In this document: one piece after another, positions 8,381 to 17,421 of the stretch | Numbering within the stretch: position 1 is the stretch's first letter | Layout: every line of letters starts with the position of its first letter | DNA from: Hoylesella nanceiensis DSM 19126 = JCM 15639 | Lineage (GTDB): Bacteria; Bacteroidota; Bacteroidia; Bacteroidales; Bacteroidaceae | Direction of reading: 5' to 3' | Length of the DNA stretch: 64,000 nucleotides | NCBI RefSeq assembly: GCF_000379965.1 | Contig: NZ_KB904327.1 | Span: 62,001 to 126,000 of the forward strand | Translations under genes and position numbers: made by a program | Notes under the pieces: generated by a model | What the model was told of the DNA's origin: nothing | The model's input: only the letters and a program-made list of their open reading frames with translations | The model's database searches: none

Positions 8381-8998
8381 TTATATTTTATTGATGTCTA
8401 CATATCCATGTGTTACGGCATAAATAGTTAAAGCCGAAACACTTTTCATACCAAGTTTTTCAACAATATTCTTGCGGTGTGTGATGACGGTTGTTAAACT
8501 AATATGTAGGATAGAGGCAATTTCTTTATTGATATGTCCTTGCACTAAGAGTGAAAGAACTTCAATCTCTCTATCTGTAAGAAGTTTCTTTGTAAGGCTT
8601 TCGGGCATCTTTAGCGGTGGAAGGTTCTTGCCTCCGCCATGTGCATATTGCTCTAATACAAGGAAAGATCTAATGAGTTCTTCTTCAGGAGTGTTGATAT
8701 AAATGCAATTAAAATCGCTAAATTGCTTTGTTTGCTCGGTCATTGCTGTTAAAACAATGGTCTTAACAGCTCTTGCAAAGAAGTAATCTCGATGCTCAAT
8801 GATAACTGAATCTGCTACAAAATAATGAAAGAAACTATCAGGATTGCTTGCTTCAAACTCGTCGAAGCTACGAAATGCCTTTATTTCCATTATGGGCATA
8901 ATGTTATGAAGCAATTGTCTTAAACCCATAATTGCAAGTGAATTAGGGTAAACAATTGCCATTTTGGGGCGTCCATTGTTCATCATTTCGTGCATCAT
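8381..8998 (-). CDS. LuxR-family transcriptional regulator with divergent N-terminal domain
   Basis: 205 residues. Residues about 138-200 are a LuxR/NarL helix-turn-helix (LTDREIEVLSLLVQGHINKEIA, then TVITHRKNIVEKL). The N-terminal 125 residues look like a remnant response-regulator receiver (MAIVYPNSLAIMGLRQLL) but lack a clear phospho-acceptor Asp environment, so the signal is unclear. The DNA-binding domain closely matches that of the hemerythrin-LuxR protein at 51542. A TACTTTTG element ends 5 bp before the first ATG, so the message would be leaderless or start at ATG 8986 (MMNNGRPK). No sensor kinase is adjacent. Confidence 0.85.
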   Translation of the reverse strand: MMHEMMNNGRPKMAIVYPNSLAIMGLRQLLHNIMPIMEIKAFRSFDEFEASNPDSFFHYFVADSVIIEHRDYFFARAVKTIVLTAMTEQTKQFSDFNCIYINTPEEELIRSFLVLEQYAHGGGKNLPPLKMPESLTKKLLTDREIEVLSLLVQGHINKEIASILHISLTTVITHRKNIVEKLGMKSVSALTIYAVTHGYVDINKI

Positions 8999-9003
8999 GA
9001 ATA

Positions 9004-9011
9004 CAAAAGTA
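9004..9011 (-). promoter_or_regulatory. Candidate -7 element of the LuxR regulator
   Basis: CAAAAGTA on the plus strand is TACTTTTG on the minus strand. The start of transcription would fall at or next to the ATG. No -33 element at the normal distance. Confidence 0.4.
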
Positions 9012-9065
9012 ATAAAATCTGTTTAAAAAATAATTACAATTATGTGTTTTTTGTAATAAGACAAC

Positions 9066-9116
9066 AAAAAACTACATAAATAAGAGCTTGTAAAATCACT
9101 CTTTTTATGTAGTTCT
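9066..9116 (-). terminator. Terminator of the DUF1573 gene
   Basis: AACTACATAAA (9070-9080) pairs with TTTATGTAGTT (9104-9114). On the minus strand the hairpin ends in TTTTTTGTTGT. Confidence 0.65.
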
Positions 9117-9159
9117 TTCTATTTTGATGCTCCACAAATGGTGAAGTATCTCATACTAA

Positions 9160-9558
9160 TTAGTTCTTAGCTTCTTCCATATCGCCCTCAATTTGTAGGC
9201 GAGTCATTTCTGTAGTTGCGTTAGAACGCACTGTAATTGTCTTTTTAAAGTGTCCAGGAAACTTACCAGTTCCGTTGTAAGTAACGGTTATTTCACCCTT
9301 TTTGCCTGGTAAAATAGGCGTTTTTGTATAAGCTGGAACAGTGCAACCGCAGCTAGCGATAGCCTGATTGATAACCAATGGAGCAGTACCTGTATTGGTA
9401 AAAGTGAATGTACACTTTTGAACTGGTTGCTTTTCACTAAACTTTCCAAAGTTATGACTTGTCTTATCGAATTTAATTTCTGCTTTTCCTGCTTGTGCAA
9501 ATGCAGCAATTGAAATTACAAATAAAAGACATAATGTTCCAAATAAACGTTTTAGCAT
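9160..9558 (-). CDS. Exported DUF1573 domain protein
   Basis: 132 residues from the preferred start. A signal peptide (MLKRLFGTLCLLFVISIAAFAQA) precedes a DUF1573 immunoglobulin-like domain of about 100 residues, with FDKTSHNFGKFSEKQPV, FTNTGTAPLVI and the conserved SCGCTVP turn. Such domains occur widely in exported Bacteroidota proteins and resemble ASH/MSP folds; the function is unknown. The longer open frame starting at 9627 adds 23 unlikely residues. ATG 9558 is preceded by AAAGGA and directly begins the signal peptide, so I chose it. Confidence 0.85.
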   Translation of the reverse strand: MLKRLFGTLCLLFVISIAAFAQAGKAEIKFDKTSHNFGKFSEKQPVQKCTFTFTNTGTAPLVINQAIASCGCTVPAYTKTPILPGKKGEITVTYNGTGKFPGHFKKTITVRSNATTEMTRLQIEGDMEEAKN

Positions 9559-9673
9559 AATAAAAATCCTTTCTTTTTTTGTTATTGCTATTAAGAAATC
9601 TTCTCTCAAAAATACCGCTTTTAGCAAGCTAAAGCAATGCTCGTTAAGGCGATTTTCTCTCGAGAACGTTATG

Positions 9674-9681
9674 CAAAGTTA
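9674..9681 (-). promoter_or_regulatory. Candidate -7 element of the DUF1573 gene
   Basis: TAACTTTG on the minus strand, with CAAA (TTTG on the minus strand) at 9705-9708 after a 23-bp spacer, longer than usual. Leader about 110 nt. Confidence 0.4.
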
Positions 9682-9744
9682 GTAAAAGAAATGTGTAAAG
9701 CTAACAAATCGTATGTTTTTTTTTATTCTTTCATAATTTTATTG

Positions 9745-9752
9745 TACTTTTG
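9745..9752 (+). promoter_or_regulatory. Candidate -7 element of aspS
   Basis: TACTTTTG lies 25 bp before the ATG at 9778. Its position shows that the in-frame upstream start at 9637 would not be on the message. Confidence 0.5.
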
Positions 9753-9777
9753 TTCTCAGAAAAAATATTATTATACT

Positions 9778-11544
9778 ATGTATAGAACAAATTCATGTGG
9801 TGAATTACGCTTGAAAGATGCGGGCAAAGAAGTAACTTTAGCAGGCTGGGTTCAGCGTGTTCGTAAAATGGGTGGAATGACTTTCGTTGACTTGAGAGAC
9901 AGATATGGTATCACCCAGTTAGTCTTTAATGAATCATCAAGCAAAGAACTAACAGAAAAAGCAAATAAACTTGGTAGAGAATTTTGTATCCAAATTGTTG
10001 GAGAAGTTAGCGAACGCCAAAGTAAAAACAATAATATTCCAACAGGAGAGATTGAAATTCTTGTTTCAACATTAAACATTTTGTCAGAGAGTGTCACTCC
10101 TCCTTTTACTATAGAAGACAACACTGATGGTGGTGACGACTTGAGAATGAAGTATCGTTATCTTGATTTACGACGCAATCCTGTGCGTAAAAATCTTGAA
10201 TTACGTCACAAAATGACCATTTTAATACGTAACTTCTTGGATAATCTTCAATTCATTGAGGTGGAAACTCCATTGCTAATTGGCTCAACTCCTGAAGGAG
10301 CTAGAGACTTTGTTGTACCTTCTCGTATGAATCCAGGACAGTTTTACGCTCTTCCACAAAGCCCTCAAACATTGAAACAGCTATTGATGGTGAGTGGATT
10401 CGACCGCTATTTCCAAATCGCTAAGTGCTTTAGAGATGAGGACTTGCGTGCAGACCGTCAGCCTGAGTTTACACAAATTGACTGCGAAATGTCGTTTGTT
10501 GACCAAGAAGATGTGCTAGAAGTGTTTGAATCTATGACACGTCACCTTTTCAAAGAGGTACTAAATGTAGAGCTTCCTGCTAAACTTCGCCAAATGACTT
10601 GGCACGAAGCTATGAGCAAGTATGGTAGCGATAAGCCAGACTTACGCTTTGGAATGGAGTTTGTTGAATTACATGATCTACTTAAGGGCACTGGAGAATT
10701 CAGTATTTTCAATAGCGCTGAGTACATAGGAGGTATCTGTGCAACAGGCTGTTCATCATATAGTAGAAAGCAAATCAATGAATTAACCGACTTTGTTAAG
10801 CGTCCACAAGTAGGTGCTTCGGGTCTTATTTGGTTGAAAGTGGAAGAAGATGGCTCTATAAAGAGTAGCATCGACAAATTCTATAGCGCAGAAATTCTAG
10901 AACAACTATGTGAAAGAATGAATGCAAAGAAAGGCGACCTTGTTCTTATTATGTGTGGAGAAAAGCCAAATAAAACACGTACTCAACTATGTGCATTGCG
11001 CTTAGAAATGGCCGAAAGACTAGGTTTAAGAGATAAAAATAAATACGAATGTTTGTGGATTGTTGACTTCCCACTATTTGAATGGAGTGATGAAGAGCAA
11101 CGATTGATGGCAACTCACCATCCATTTACATTGCCTAATCCAGACGATATTCCTCTTCTTGACGAACATCCAGAGCAAGTTCGTGCTAAAGCTTACGACT
11201 TTGTATGTAACGGAATCGAAGTTGGTGGAGGTAGTATGCGTATCCATGACGGAGCTCTTCAAGAGAAAATGTTCCAAATATTGGGCTTTTCTAAAGAAGA
11301 AGCGCTTGCTCAATTTGGTTTCTTAATTAACGCTTTCAAATACGGAGCGCCTCCTCATGCAGGTATTGCGTTTGGCTTAGACCGATTTGTTTCAATCTTT
11401 GCGCAGCTTGATTCGATTAGAGATTGTATCGCATTCCCTAAGAATAACAGTGGAAGAGACGTGATGTTAGATGCTCCTTCTGCTTTGGCTGACAAGCAAT
11501 TGACTGAATTACAGATTAAAGTTGACGTTCGTCAAGAAAACTAA
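9778..11544 (+). CDS. aspS: Aspartyl-tRNA synthetase
   Basis: 588 residues, the normal length for the bacterial-type enzyme. The N-terminal OB fold ([24 protein letters not shown]) binds the anticodon. The class II catalytic domain shows [18 protein letters not shown] (motif 2) and [12 protein letters not shown] (motif 3), and the bacterial GAD insertion lies between them. It charges tRNA-Asp with aspartate. I chose ATG 9778 ([14 protein letters not shown]) because it matches family N-termini and lies just downstream of a TACTTTTG promoter element. Whether it also charges tRNA-Asn was not resolved. Confidence 0.97.
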   Translation: MYRTNSCGELRLKDAGKEVTLAGWVQRVRKMGGMTFVDLRDRYGITQLVFNESSSKELTEKANKLGREFCIQIVGEVSERQSKNNNIPTGEIEILVSTLNILSESVTPPFTIEDNTDGGDDLRMKYRYLDLRRNPVRKNLELRHKMTILIRNFLDNLQFIEVETPLLIGSTPEGARDFVVPSRMNPGQFYALPQSPQTLKQLLMVSGFDRYFQIAKCFRDEDLRADRQPEFTQIDCEMSFVDQEDVLEVFESMTRHLFKEVLNVELPAKLRQMTWHEAMSKYGSDKPDLRFGMEFVELHDLLKGTGEFSIFNSAEYIGGICATGCSSYSRKQINELTDFVKRPQVGASGLIWLKVEEDGSIKSSIDKFYSAEILEQLCERMNAKKGDLVLIMCGEKPNKTRTQLCALRLEMAERLGLRDKNKYECLWIVDFPLFEWSDEEQRLMATHHPFTLPNPDDIPLLDEHPEQVRAKAYDFVCNGIEVGGGSMRIHDGALQEKMFQILGFSKEEALAQFGFLINAFKYGAPPHAGIAFGLDRFVSIFAQLDSIRDCIAFPKNNSGRDVMLDAPSALADKQLTELQIKVDVRQEN

Positions 11545-11616
11545 GAATAAATAGTAAGCAGCCGAAAAATACTCGTTTTTTTTACAAAAGAGCAGTTTTT
11601 AGTGAAAATAAAACAC

Positions 11617-11624
11617 TAATTTTG
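11617..11624 (+). promoter_or_regulatory. Candidate -7 element of the small winged-helix gene
   Basis: TAATTTTG, about 48 bp before the ATG at 11672. Leader of about 40 nt. Confidence 0.45.
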
Positions 11625-11671
11625 TTGCGTATTTACTAATTGTTATAATTATTACTATTTCATTTTAAATT

Positions 11672-11932
11672 ATGGCAGAGAAGAAGACAGCGAAAAAAGT
11701 AGCAACTTCAAAGAAGACTGCAACAAAGATTAGTATCGTGATCAACGCGGAAAATGTTGGCTTTAAGGCAGGTGATGTGTATCAAACTCTTGCTTCTGCA
11801 AACAAAGCTTTAAGTGTTGAGGAGATCGCTAAACTTGCTAATATCACAGTAGAGGAAACCTATTTGGGTATTGGATGGTTATTTAAAGAGGGTAAAGTGA
11901 AAGATCAAGACAACTTGATTACACTTGCTTAA
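11672..11932 (+). CDS. Small winged-helix protein (DUF2582/wHTH-type) with Lys-rich N-terminus
   Basis: 86 residues. The first 22 are rich in Lys, Thr and Ala (MAEKKTAKKVATSKKTATK), like a histone- or HU-like tail. The rest, NAENVGFKAGDVYQTLASANKALSVEEIAKLANI then EETYLGIGWLFKEGKVK, matches the DUF2582 winged helix-turn-helix family common in Bacteroidota. A role in binding DNA is likely from fold and charge, but no target is known. It has its own promoter and is followed by a hairpin terminator that abuts the next gene. Confidence 0.75.
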   Translation: MAEKKTAKKVATSKKTATKISIVINAENVGFKAGDVYQTLASANKALSVEEIAKLANITVEETYLGIGWLFKEGKVKDQDNLITLA

Positions 11933-11955
11933 TTTTAAAAGTATAAGGAATTAAA

Positions 11956-11993
11956 AGAGAATTACAGCTTAAACTGTGGTTCTCTTTTTTACG
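11956..11993 (+). terminator. Terminator or attenuator between two small winged-helix genes
   Basis: AAAGAGAA pairs with TTCTCTTT and ACAG with CTGT around a CTTAAA loop, with a two-base internal mismatch. The T-run ends about five bases before the ATG at 11995, so read-through would decide expression of the next gene. Confidence 0.65.
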
Positions 11994-11994
11994 T

Positions 11995-12327
11995 ATGAAT
12001 TGCGAAAATATAATTCTTGAGGTATTAAAAGAGGCTGGAGATACTGGACTTCCTGTCTCAAAGATTACTCATCACGTATATAATGCGTCGAACTCATTGT
12101 TTCATGACATTGCATGGGACGATGTAAAGAGTTATGTTTCTACTTTTTTATTGAAGCAATCTCGTAACCCTAACTCGTTGATAGAGAAGACAGAAAAGAG
12201 GGGTTACTATGCTTTGAAGATTAAAAATACTGATGATTCGCAGTTACTTTTCCAGTTTTCGAATCACGAAGAGCCTAAAGATAAAGAGGATAGCGATTGT
12301 TCTTCATCTCTTTTTCTTGATATGTAA
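11995..12327 (+). CDS. Hypothetical winged-helix-like protein
   Basis: 110 residues. I do not recognise a named family with certainty. MNCENIILEVLKEAGDTGLPVSKITHHVYN and the following helices resemble a HARE-type winged helix, a DNA-binding fold seen in restriction enzymes and ASXL proteins. The C-terminus is charged (NHEEPKDKEDSDCSSS). No signal peptide or membrane segment. The ATG sits immediately after the terminator-like hairpin and shows no Shine-Dalgarno sequence; there is no later Met before the conserved-looking core, so this start is probably right. Likely co-regulated with the preceding small winged-helix gene by read-through. Confidence 0.6.
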   Translation: MNCENIILEVLKEAGDTGLPVSKITHHVYNASNSLFHDIAWDDVKSYVSTFLLKQSRNPNSLIEKTEKRGYYALKIKNTDDSQLLFQFSNHEEPKDKEDSDCSSSLFLDM

Positions 12328-12358
12328 AAACTTTTCAATTTCTTTTTGAAAAGAATTT
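12328..12358. terminator. Hairpin between convergent genes
   Basis: CTTTTCAA (12332-12339) pairs with TTGAAAAG (12347-12354). The T-run is better on the minus strand (AAAAGTTTTTAC), so it may stop either transcript. Confidence 0.45.
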
Positions 12359-12397
12359 CTTACTCCTATAAATAGTTACTGATCAATTGTTCGTTGA

Positions 12398-12476
12398 AAA
12401 AGCATTGCATTTGCGATGTAAACTCAATGCAGTTATATGCTAAAAGCAATGCTATTATAGTGTGAAAGCATCGCTT
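12398..12476. repeat. 22-bp dyad array B (four units)
   Basis: Cores CATTGC, CAATGC, CAATGC and CATCGC start at 12403, 12425, 12447 and 12469, exactly 22 bp apart. The last unit reaches the stop codon of the DegT-family gene. Lies between convergent genes. Confidence 0.8.
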
Positions 12477-13583
12477 TTATTCGATAGAGAACTTGTTTAT
12501 CAACTCTGAAATCATCTTCACATCATCAATTGACATTGTTTGATTGAGAGGGAGACTCAACTCTTGCGTATGAATTTGTTCTGTTATAGGAAAGGAAAGA
12601 TTGTTCCATTCGCTATAAGCACGTTGCAAATGAGGTGGAATGGGGTAGTGAATGAGGGTTTGTACGCCATTCTTAAGAAGATATTTCTGCAACTTTTCTC
12701 TATAAATAGTTAAGATAGGAAAGATGTGAAACACATTATCTGAGTCTGCATCTTGAAGTGGAAGGGTGATAAAAGAATGGTTAATTTGTTGTTGATACAC
12801 CTTTGCCAACAAACGTCTGTATTGATTTTCTTCGTCGAGATGTCTCAGTTTTACTCGAAGAATCGCTGCTTGCAGTTCGTCTAATCGTGAGTTTCTGCCT
12901 TTAACATCAAAGACATATTTTTGTGATGAACCATAATTAGCAATCGTTCTAATCATCTTTTCAAGCTCAGCATCATTGGTTGTAACAGCTCCACCATCGC
13001 CTAATGCTCCAAGATTCTTACCTGGATAAAAGCTATGTGCAGCCGCATCGCCTAACGAGCCTGTTCGTTTTGTATCGTAAAAGCAACCATGTGCCTGTGC
13101 ATTATCTTCGATTAATAAAAGATTATGTCGCTTGCAGAGATGAGATATACGTTTTGTAAAGGCGCATTTCCCATATAAGTGAACAATAACAATAGCTTTA
13201 GTATTTTCGGTTATTTGTGCATCTATCAACTCATCATCAATCTGTAAGGTGTTGATATTAGGCTCAATGAGTTTAATTTTTAATCCTAAAGAAGTGAGAG
13301 GGAGTATCGTTCCGATGTAAGTATTAGCAGGAACAAGAACCTCATCGCCTGGTTTTAGCTTGCCAAGTTCGAAGTATCCTTGTACAATAAGAGCGATAGC
13401 GTCTGAACCATTGCCACAACCTACACAATAATTGGTGCCGATGTATTGAGCATACTCATTTTCAAAAGCACGCACCTCGTTACCAAGAATAAACCAACCG
13501 CTATCAACCACTCGTTGAATAGCAGTGCTGATCTCTTCAGAATGTCTATTGGTTATCTCTTTAAGATTTAAATATTCAATCAT
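12477..13583 (-). CDS. DegT/DnrJ/EryC1/StrS-family sugar aminotransferase (QdtB/FdtB-like)
   Basis: 368 residues. PLP-dependent fold with GCGNGSDAI near the N-terminus and the catalytic Lys in [17 protein letters not shown]. These enzymes aminate keto-sugar nucleotides. As third gene after a QdtA/FdtA-type isomerase and an acyltransferase it probably makes dTDP-3-amino-3,6-dideoxyhexose. The frame is open to 13610, but ATG 13583 ([10 protein letters not shown]) overlaps the upstream stop by ATGA and matches family N-termini, so I chose it. The stereochemistry of the product (Fuc3N or Qui3N) cannot be decided here. Confidence 0.88.
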   Translation of the reverse strand: MIEYLNLKEITNRHSEEISTAIQRVVDSGWFILGNEVRAFENEYAQYIGTNYCVGCGNGSDAIALIVQGYFELGKLKPGDEVLVPANTYIGTILPLTSLGLKIKLIEPNINTLQIDDELIDAQITENTKAIVIVHLYGKCAFTKRISHLCKRHNLLLIEDNAQAHGCFYDTKRTGSLGDAAAHSFYPGKNLGALGDGGAVTTNDAELEKMIRTIANYGSSQKYVFDVKGRNSRLDELQAAILRVKLRHLDEENQYRRLLAKVYQQQINHSFITLPLQDADSDNVFHIFPILTIYREKLQKYLLKNGVQTLIHYPIPPHLQRAYSEWNNLSFPITEQIHTQELSLPLNQTMSIDDVKMISELINKFSIE

Positions 13584-14518
13584 AATGTCCATTCGTATTT
13601 GTCCCAACACATAGCTCTTCCACCGAAACCTTCTTTCTGATACATAAGCGGTTCGTTAAGAAATAATCCATTGTTTTCGGTAGAACGTCCGAAATCAAAA
13701 TAGGTATAATCTTTTAACTTGTGATGAATCACCTCGTGAAATAGTAGGTCTAATGCCCCAATAGCTTTCCCTTCATAACTTGCAGAGATGTATTGAACAT
13801 GCGCAACATCATTAATTAGGTATAAAACAATGCCTGCAAGCACTTCGCTTTGTTGTTTGGCAACATACAATGCAATGTTGTTTGGAAAACGACTGTGTAG
13901 AAGTTCTATTTCAGAAAGGCTATGAACAGGTTGAACTCCATATTTTTGTTGGAGGTTTTGGGTGAGAATTTCCCAAAAACTATCAAATTGTTGCGATTCT
14001 TCTACATAGAGGTTGTTTTGCAAAGCCCTTTTAATTCCTCGTTCTCTAATGCGATACCAAGGGTAGGGAGCATGCAAATTGATAATTGTTCCCACATCTC
14101 TTCCCACTAACTGAAATTGAGTTGTTCTAAAAATTGCATAAAGATCCTCTTCTGCTGGCACCTTATTATAGATGTAAGGAATGGGCTTATAGATTACTTT
14201 TGTAAAGCCTTGAGATCTCAAAAACTCATTCAATTCTTCAAAGAGTGTAAGTGTTCGAGCTACAGTTACATGCTCGTCGACAATAAGTCCGCCATAAGTT
14301 AAACCTTGATGAGAGTGTAACTCGTTGTTAATACGATTGGCTGGAAGAATGGCATACAGCTTATTTTCAATGTAAAACATCAGTGAATAGTCTTCAAAAC
14401 GGTCAGAATGATAGTCCATATATTCCCTGTAGAACAAGAAACTGCTGTTTTTTGCTCTCGAAACATAATTATTCCATTCAGTTGTTGCTTCGCTATTGAA
14501 TTGCTTGATGTTAAACAT
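13580..14518 (-). CDS. GNAT/FemAB-like acyltransferase in the amino-sugar cluster
   Basis: 312 residues, large for a single GNAT domain and more like FemAB-type double folds. The C-terminal half has [18 protein letters not shown], then [13 protein letters not shown] and [12 protein letters not shown], typical of this group. In the operon it lies between the cupin isomerase and the aminotransferase with overlaps at both ends (8 bases upstream, ATGA downstream), so it probably N-acylates the amino sugar. It is not similar in build to the small FdtC trimeric-helix acetyltransferase, so the acyl donor and product remain open. Confidence 0.72.
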   Translation of the reverse strand: MFNIKQFNSEATTEWNNYVSRAKNSSFLFYREYMDYHSDRFEDYSLMFYIENKLYAILPANRINNELHSHQGLTYGGLIVDEHVTVARTLTLFEELNEFLRSQGFTKVIYKPIPYIYNKVPAEEDLYAIFRTTQFQLVGRDVGTIINLHAPYPWYRIRERGIKRALQNNLYVEESQQFDSFWEILTQNLQQKYGVQPVHSLSEIELLHSRFPNNIALYVAKQQSEVLAGIVLYLINDVAHVQYISASYEGKAIGALDLLFHEVIHHKLKDYTYFDFGRSTENNGLFLNEPLMYQKEGFGGRAMCWDKYEWTL

Positions 14519-14912
14519 TTATGTATTGAAGAAAGTCGTTATAGTCGTAAATATAATCATTTTCATCGTAAAAGTCTGATGCAAGCACCACGCAAACAGC
14601 ACCCGAAGAGAAGTCATCTAAGGTTCTCCAGGTCTTAGTATCAATCAATAGGCCTTGATAAGGGTGGTTTAAAAGAAATGTTTGCTTTTCTTTTCCGTTG
14701 TCTAAGGTAACATGAAAGCTACCACTTACAGCGATAAGAATTTCTTTTATTTGCTTATGTGCGTGTCCACCTCTGCATTCTCCGCCAGGAACATCATACA
14801 ACCAATAAACTCTTTTGATGTCAAATGGTATGTTTTTGTTCGCTTCTGCAACCGTAAGATTGCCTCTTGGGTCGGTTATTCTAGGCAGTTCTATTATCTT
14901 TCCAAGGCTCAT
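14511..14912 (-). CDS. QdtA/FdtA-type dTDP-4-keto-6-deoxyglucose 3,4-ketoisomerase (cupin)
   Basis: 133 residues from the chosen start, the usual size. The WxcM/FdtA/QdtA cupin signature is clear: DPRGNLTVAE, KRVYWLYDVPGGECRGGHAHK and the C-terminal VVLASDFYDENDYIYDYNDFL. It would move the keto group of dTDP-4-keto-6-deoxyglucose from C4 to C3, supplying the substrate of the DegT-type aminotransferase. ATG 14912 (MSLGKIIELPRI) fits the family; the open frame to 14966 adds 18 atypical residues. A TATCTTTG element lies 68 bp upstream, so the trio has its own promoter. Confidence 0.87.
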   Translation of the reverse strand: MSLGKIIELPRITDPRGNLTVAEANKNIPFDIKRVYWLYDVPGGECRGGHAHKQIKEILIAVSGSFHVTLDNGKEKQTFLLNHPYQGLLIDTKTWRTLDDFSSGAVCVVLASDFYDENDYIYDYNDFLQYINV

Positions 14913-14979
14913 AAGTATATAGATTTGATGAAAATAAAAATAAGTAGCTTTGCTTTTGTCAAGCAAATGGGTTGTATTT

Positions 14980-14987
14980 CAAAGATA
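14980..14987 (-). promoter_or_regulatory. Candidate -7 element of the amino-sugar trio
   Basis: CAAAGATA on the plus strand, TATCTTTG on the minus strand, just downstream of the purT hairpin. Confidence 0.45.
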
Positions 14988-14993
14988 GTGAAT

Positions 14994-15026
14994 AACGAGT
15001 AAAGACGCAGTTGTTCTTTACTCGTT
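14994..15026 (-). terminator. Hairpin after purT
   Basis: AACGAGTAAAGA and TCTTTACTCGTT are perfect 12-bp arms around a 9-base loop. The run after it on the minus strand is only moderately T-rich, so termination may be partial. Confidence 0.5.
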
Positions 15027-15043
15027 ACTAATATTGATAGTTA

Positions 15044-16204
15044 TTATTGAATAATAGTGTCAGATAAGCGTTTCGCTTTGTTGCGTAGTTCGTCCATATC
15101 GCAGCCAATTTCGCCATAACATAGCACCACACCCATACGTCGATGCAAGTGTTGTTCTGGCTTTCCGAATATTCTTACAATGGTAAAGTCTTCGCTTAAC
15201 GCTTGTGATAAGTCATAGTTTGGAAGTTCTTTCTTATCCTCTTTCGCTAAAACAACTGCGCTACATCCATAGCGTTCCAATCTAATTGCAGGAATTGGGA
15301 GTCCTAATGCAGCGTAAAGGTGTAGCTCAAACTCATTAAGATTAAGCGAACCAGAAAGTGTTACCATACCTGTATCGTGTGGACGAGGTGATAATTCAGA
15401 GAAGATAACTTCATTTTTAGTTGTTAAGAAGAATTCAACTCCCCATAAACCCGCTCCAGTTAGAGCGTTAGTAACCTTCTTTGCCATCTCTTGAGCTTGC
15501 TTTAAAGCTTCTTCGGGCAATGCAAATGGTTGCCAACTTTCACGATAGTCGCCATTCTTTTGTATGTGTCCGATAGGTGGACAGTAAAGAGTTTCGCCAT
15601 TCTTTTGTGTTACTGTTAACAAAGTAAACTCAGAATCGAATTCAATAAACTCTTCAATAATAATCTCTTTCACATCTCCTCGGCTTCCTTCAATAGCCTC
15701 TTTGAAAGCTACTTGTAAATCATCTTTACTGCGAACGACGCTTTGTCCGTGTCCAGAAGATGACATTAACGGCTTAACAACGCATGGAAAACCAATCTTT
15801 TCGGCTGCAGTTTCAAGCTCAGAGAGGGTGGTTGCATAGTAATAATGTGCGGTTCTAATGCCCAATTCCTTTGCTGCTAAATCACGAATAGCCTTTCTAT
15901 TCATTGTAAAGTTAACGGCTTTAGCACTTGGAACCACTTGTATTCCATCTTTTTCGTATTGAATTAGACGCTCAGTGCGTATTGCTTCAATCTCAGCAAT
16001 AATGACATCGGGTTTGTGTTTGTATACAACAGCATCAAGAGCATTAGCATCTAACATGTTAAACACTTCTCTTTCGTCTGCTACTTGCATAGCAGGTGCG
16101 TTGTCATAACGGTCGCATGCAACGACATATTGACCAATTCTTTTAGCTGCAATCACAAATTCTTTGCCCAATTCTCCTGAGCCTAACAACATTATTTTTT
16201 TCAT
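15044..16204 (-). CDS. purT: Formate-dependent phosphoribosylglycinamide formyltransferase
   Basis: 386 residues, full length. An ATP-grasp enzyme that makes formyl-GAR from GAR, formate and ATP in purine synthesis. [32 protein letters not shown] and [13 protein letters not shown] form the N-terminal substrate domain. [11 protein letters not shown] is the ATP-grasp loop, and [15 protein letters not shown] is the metal site. It lies 13 bp after rfbB, so purine and sugar-nucleotide genes share a message. Use of formate rather than formyl-tetrahydrofolate suits an anaerobe. Confidence 0.96.
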   Translation of the reverse strand: MKKIMLLGSGELGKEFVIAAKRIGQYVVACDRYDNAPAMQVADEREVFNMLDANALDAVVYKHKPDVIIAEIEAIRTERLIQYEKDGIQVVPSAKAVNFTMNRKAIRDLAAKELGIRTAHYYYATTLSELETAAEKIGFPCVVKPLMSSSGHGQSVVRSKDDLQVAFKEAIEGSRGDVKEIIIEEFIEFDSEFTLLTVTQKNGETLYCPPIGHIQKNGDYRESWQPFALPEEALKQAQEMAKKVTNALTGAGLWGVEFFLTTKNEVIFSELSPRPHDTGMVTLSGSLNLNEFELHLYAALGLPIPAIRLERYGCSAVVLAKEDKKELPNYDLSQALSEDFTIVRIFGKPEQHLHRRMGVVLCYGEIGCDMDELRNKAKRLSDTIIQ

Positions 16205-16217
16205 ATTAGAATACTCT

Positions 16218-17366
16218 TTATCTGTTTTTATACATTTGTTCGTAATATCTTTGATAATCTCCGCTTGTTACTTCGCTTATCCAAGCTTGATTTTCTAAAT
16301 TCCATTTAATTGTTTTTACAATTCCTTCTGCAAACATTGTCTCAGGATACCAACCTAATTCGTTTTTGATCTTTGTGGGATCGATAGCATAACGTAGGTC
16401 GTGTCCGAGGCGATCTTCAACGAATTTGATAAGACTTTCATTGATCCAATCAATTGAAATGTCGCCATTTGCGTCTAGTTCTTGTTTCTTTAGAACCTTA
16501 CGAAGTTCTTTGTTCTCTTCCATCATGGTCCTAATGGTTTGTATAGTCAATTTAACTATATCAATATTGGTCATCTCATTGTGTCCACCAACATTGTAGA
16601 TAGAGCCCGATTGACCTTCTCTTACTACCAAGTCGATTGCTTTACAATGGTCTTCTACATACAACCAGTCTCTAACATTTTCGCCTTTACCATACACTGG
16701 CAATGCTTTTCCCTCTAATATGTTCTTAATTATAAGTGGAATAAGCTTTTCAGGGAAGTGATAAGGACCGTAATTGTTAGAACAACGTGTAATAGAACAA
16801 GGGGCATGGTAGGTATCATGATATGCCATTACAATGAAATCGGCACTTGCTTTCGATGCAGAATAGGGGCTATGAGGGCACAATGGGGTTTCTTCTGTAA
16901 AGAAACTGTCAGCTCCAAGACTTCCATATACCTCATCAGTAGATACTTGATGGTATCTTTTTCCATCTTTCCAAATAGGATAACCATCATTGCCTTTGCC
17001 TAAAGTCCAATTCTTTCGGGCTGCATCAAGAAGGTTTTGCGTTCCTAAAATATTGGTTTCTAAGAATAATTGTGGGTTTTCTATACTGCGGTCTACATGA
17101 CTTTCTGCTGCAAAGTTGACGATATAATCAATTTCGTGCTCATCAAATATCTTTTGAACGAGTTCTTTATCAACAATATTTCCTTTGATAAAGAAACAAC
17201 GTTTATTGTCAATATCTTCTTTAATTGTACCTAGATTTCCTGCATAAGTAAGGTCATCGAGTATCAATACCTTTATATCTTGATTCTGATACTTTTTGTT
17301 TAGTAAGTATTTTATGAAGTTTGCGCCTATAAAGCCAGCAGCTCCTGTAACTAAATATGTCTTCAT
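16218..17366 (-). CDS. rfbB: dTDP-glucose 4,6-dehydratase
   Basis: 382 residues, a little longer than the usual 350-360. Extended SDR fold with [15 protein letters not shown] (NAD binding) and the catalytic YxxxK in [18 protein letters not shown] carries the Thr-Asp-Glu of the dehydratase site. It converts dTDP-glucose to dTDP-4-keto-6-deoxyglucose for surface polysaccharide. The extra length comes from an insertion around residues 275-310 ([23 protein letters not shown] region). It supplies the substrate of the QdtA-type isomerase two genes downstream, but rmlA, C and D are not nearby. Confidence 0.95.
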   Translation of the reverse strand: MKTYLVTGAAGFIGANFIKYLLNKKYQNQDIKVLILDDLTYAGNLGTIKEDIDNKRCFFIKGNIVDKELVQKIFDEHEIDYIVNFAAESHVDRSIENPQLFLETNILGTQNLLDAARKNWTLGKGNDGYPIWKDGKRYHQVSTDEVYGSLGADSFFTEETPLCPHSPYSASKASADFIVMAYHDTYHAPCSITRCSNNYGPYHFPEKLIPLIIKNILEGKALPVYGKGENVRDWLYVEDHCKAIDLVVREGQSGSIYNVGGHNEMTNIDIVKLTIQTIRTMMEENKELRKVLKKQELDANGDISIDWINESLIKFVEDRLGHDLRYAIDPTKIKNELGWYPETMFAEGIVKTIKWNLENQAWISEVTSGDYQRYYEQMYKNR

Positions 17367-17421
17367 CTATTTGTGTGTTTTTTGTTATTATAACGGATTG
17401 TTCTTGTATATTATTGTGTGA

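Noticed and set aside
9637-9777. N-terminal extension of AspRS by 47 residues
   Set aside because: A promoter element lies inside this stretch and the extension has no match to known AspRS starts; ATG 9778 fits the family.
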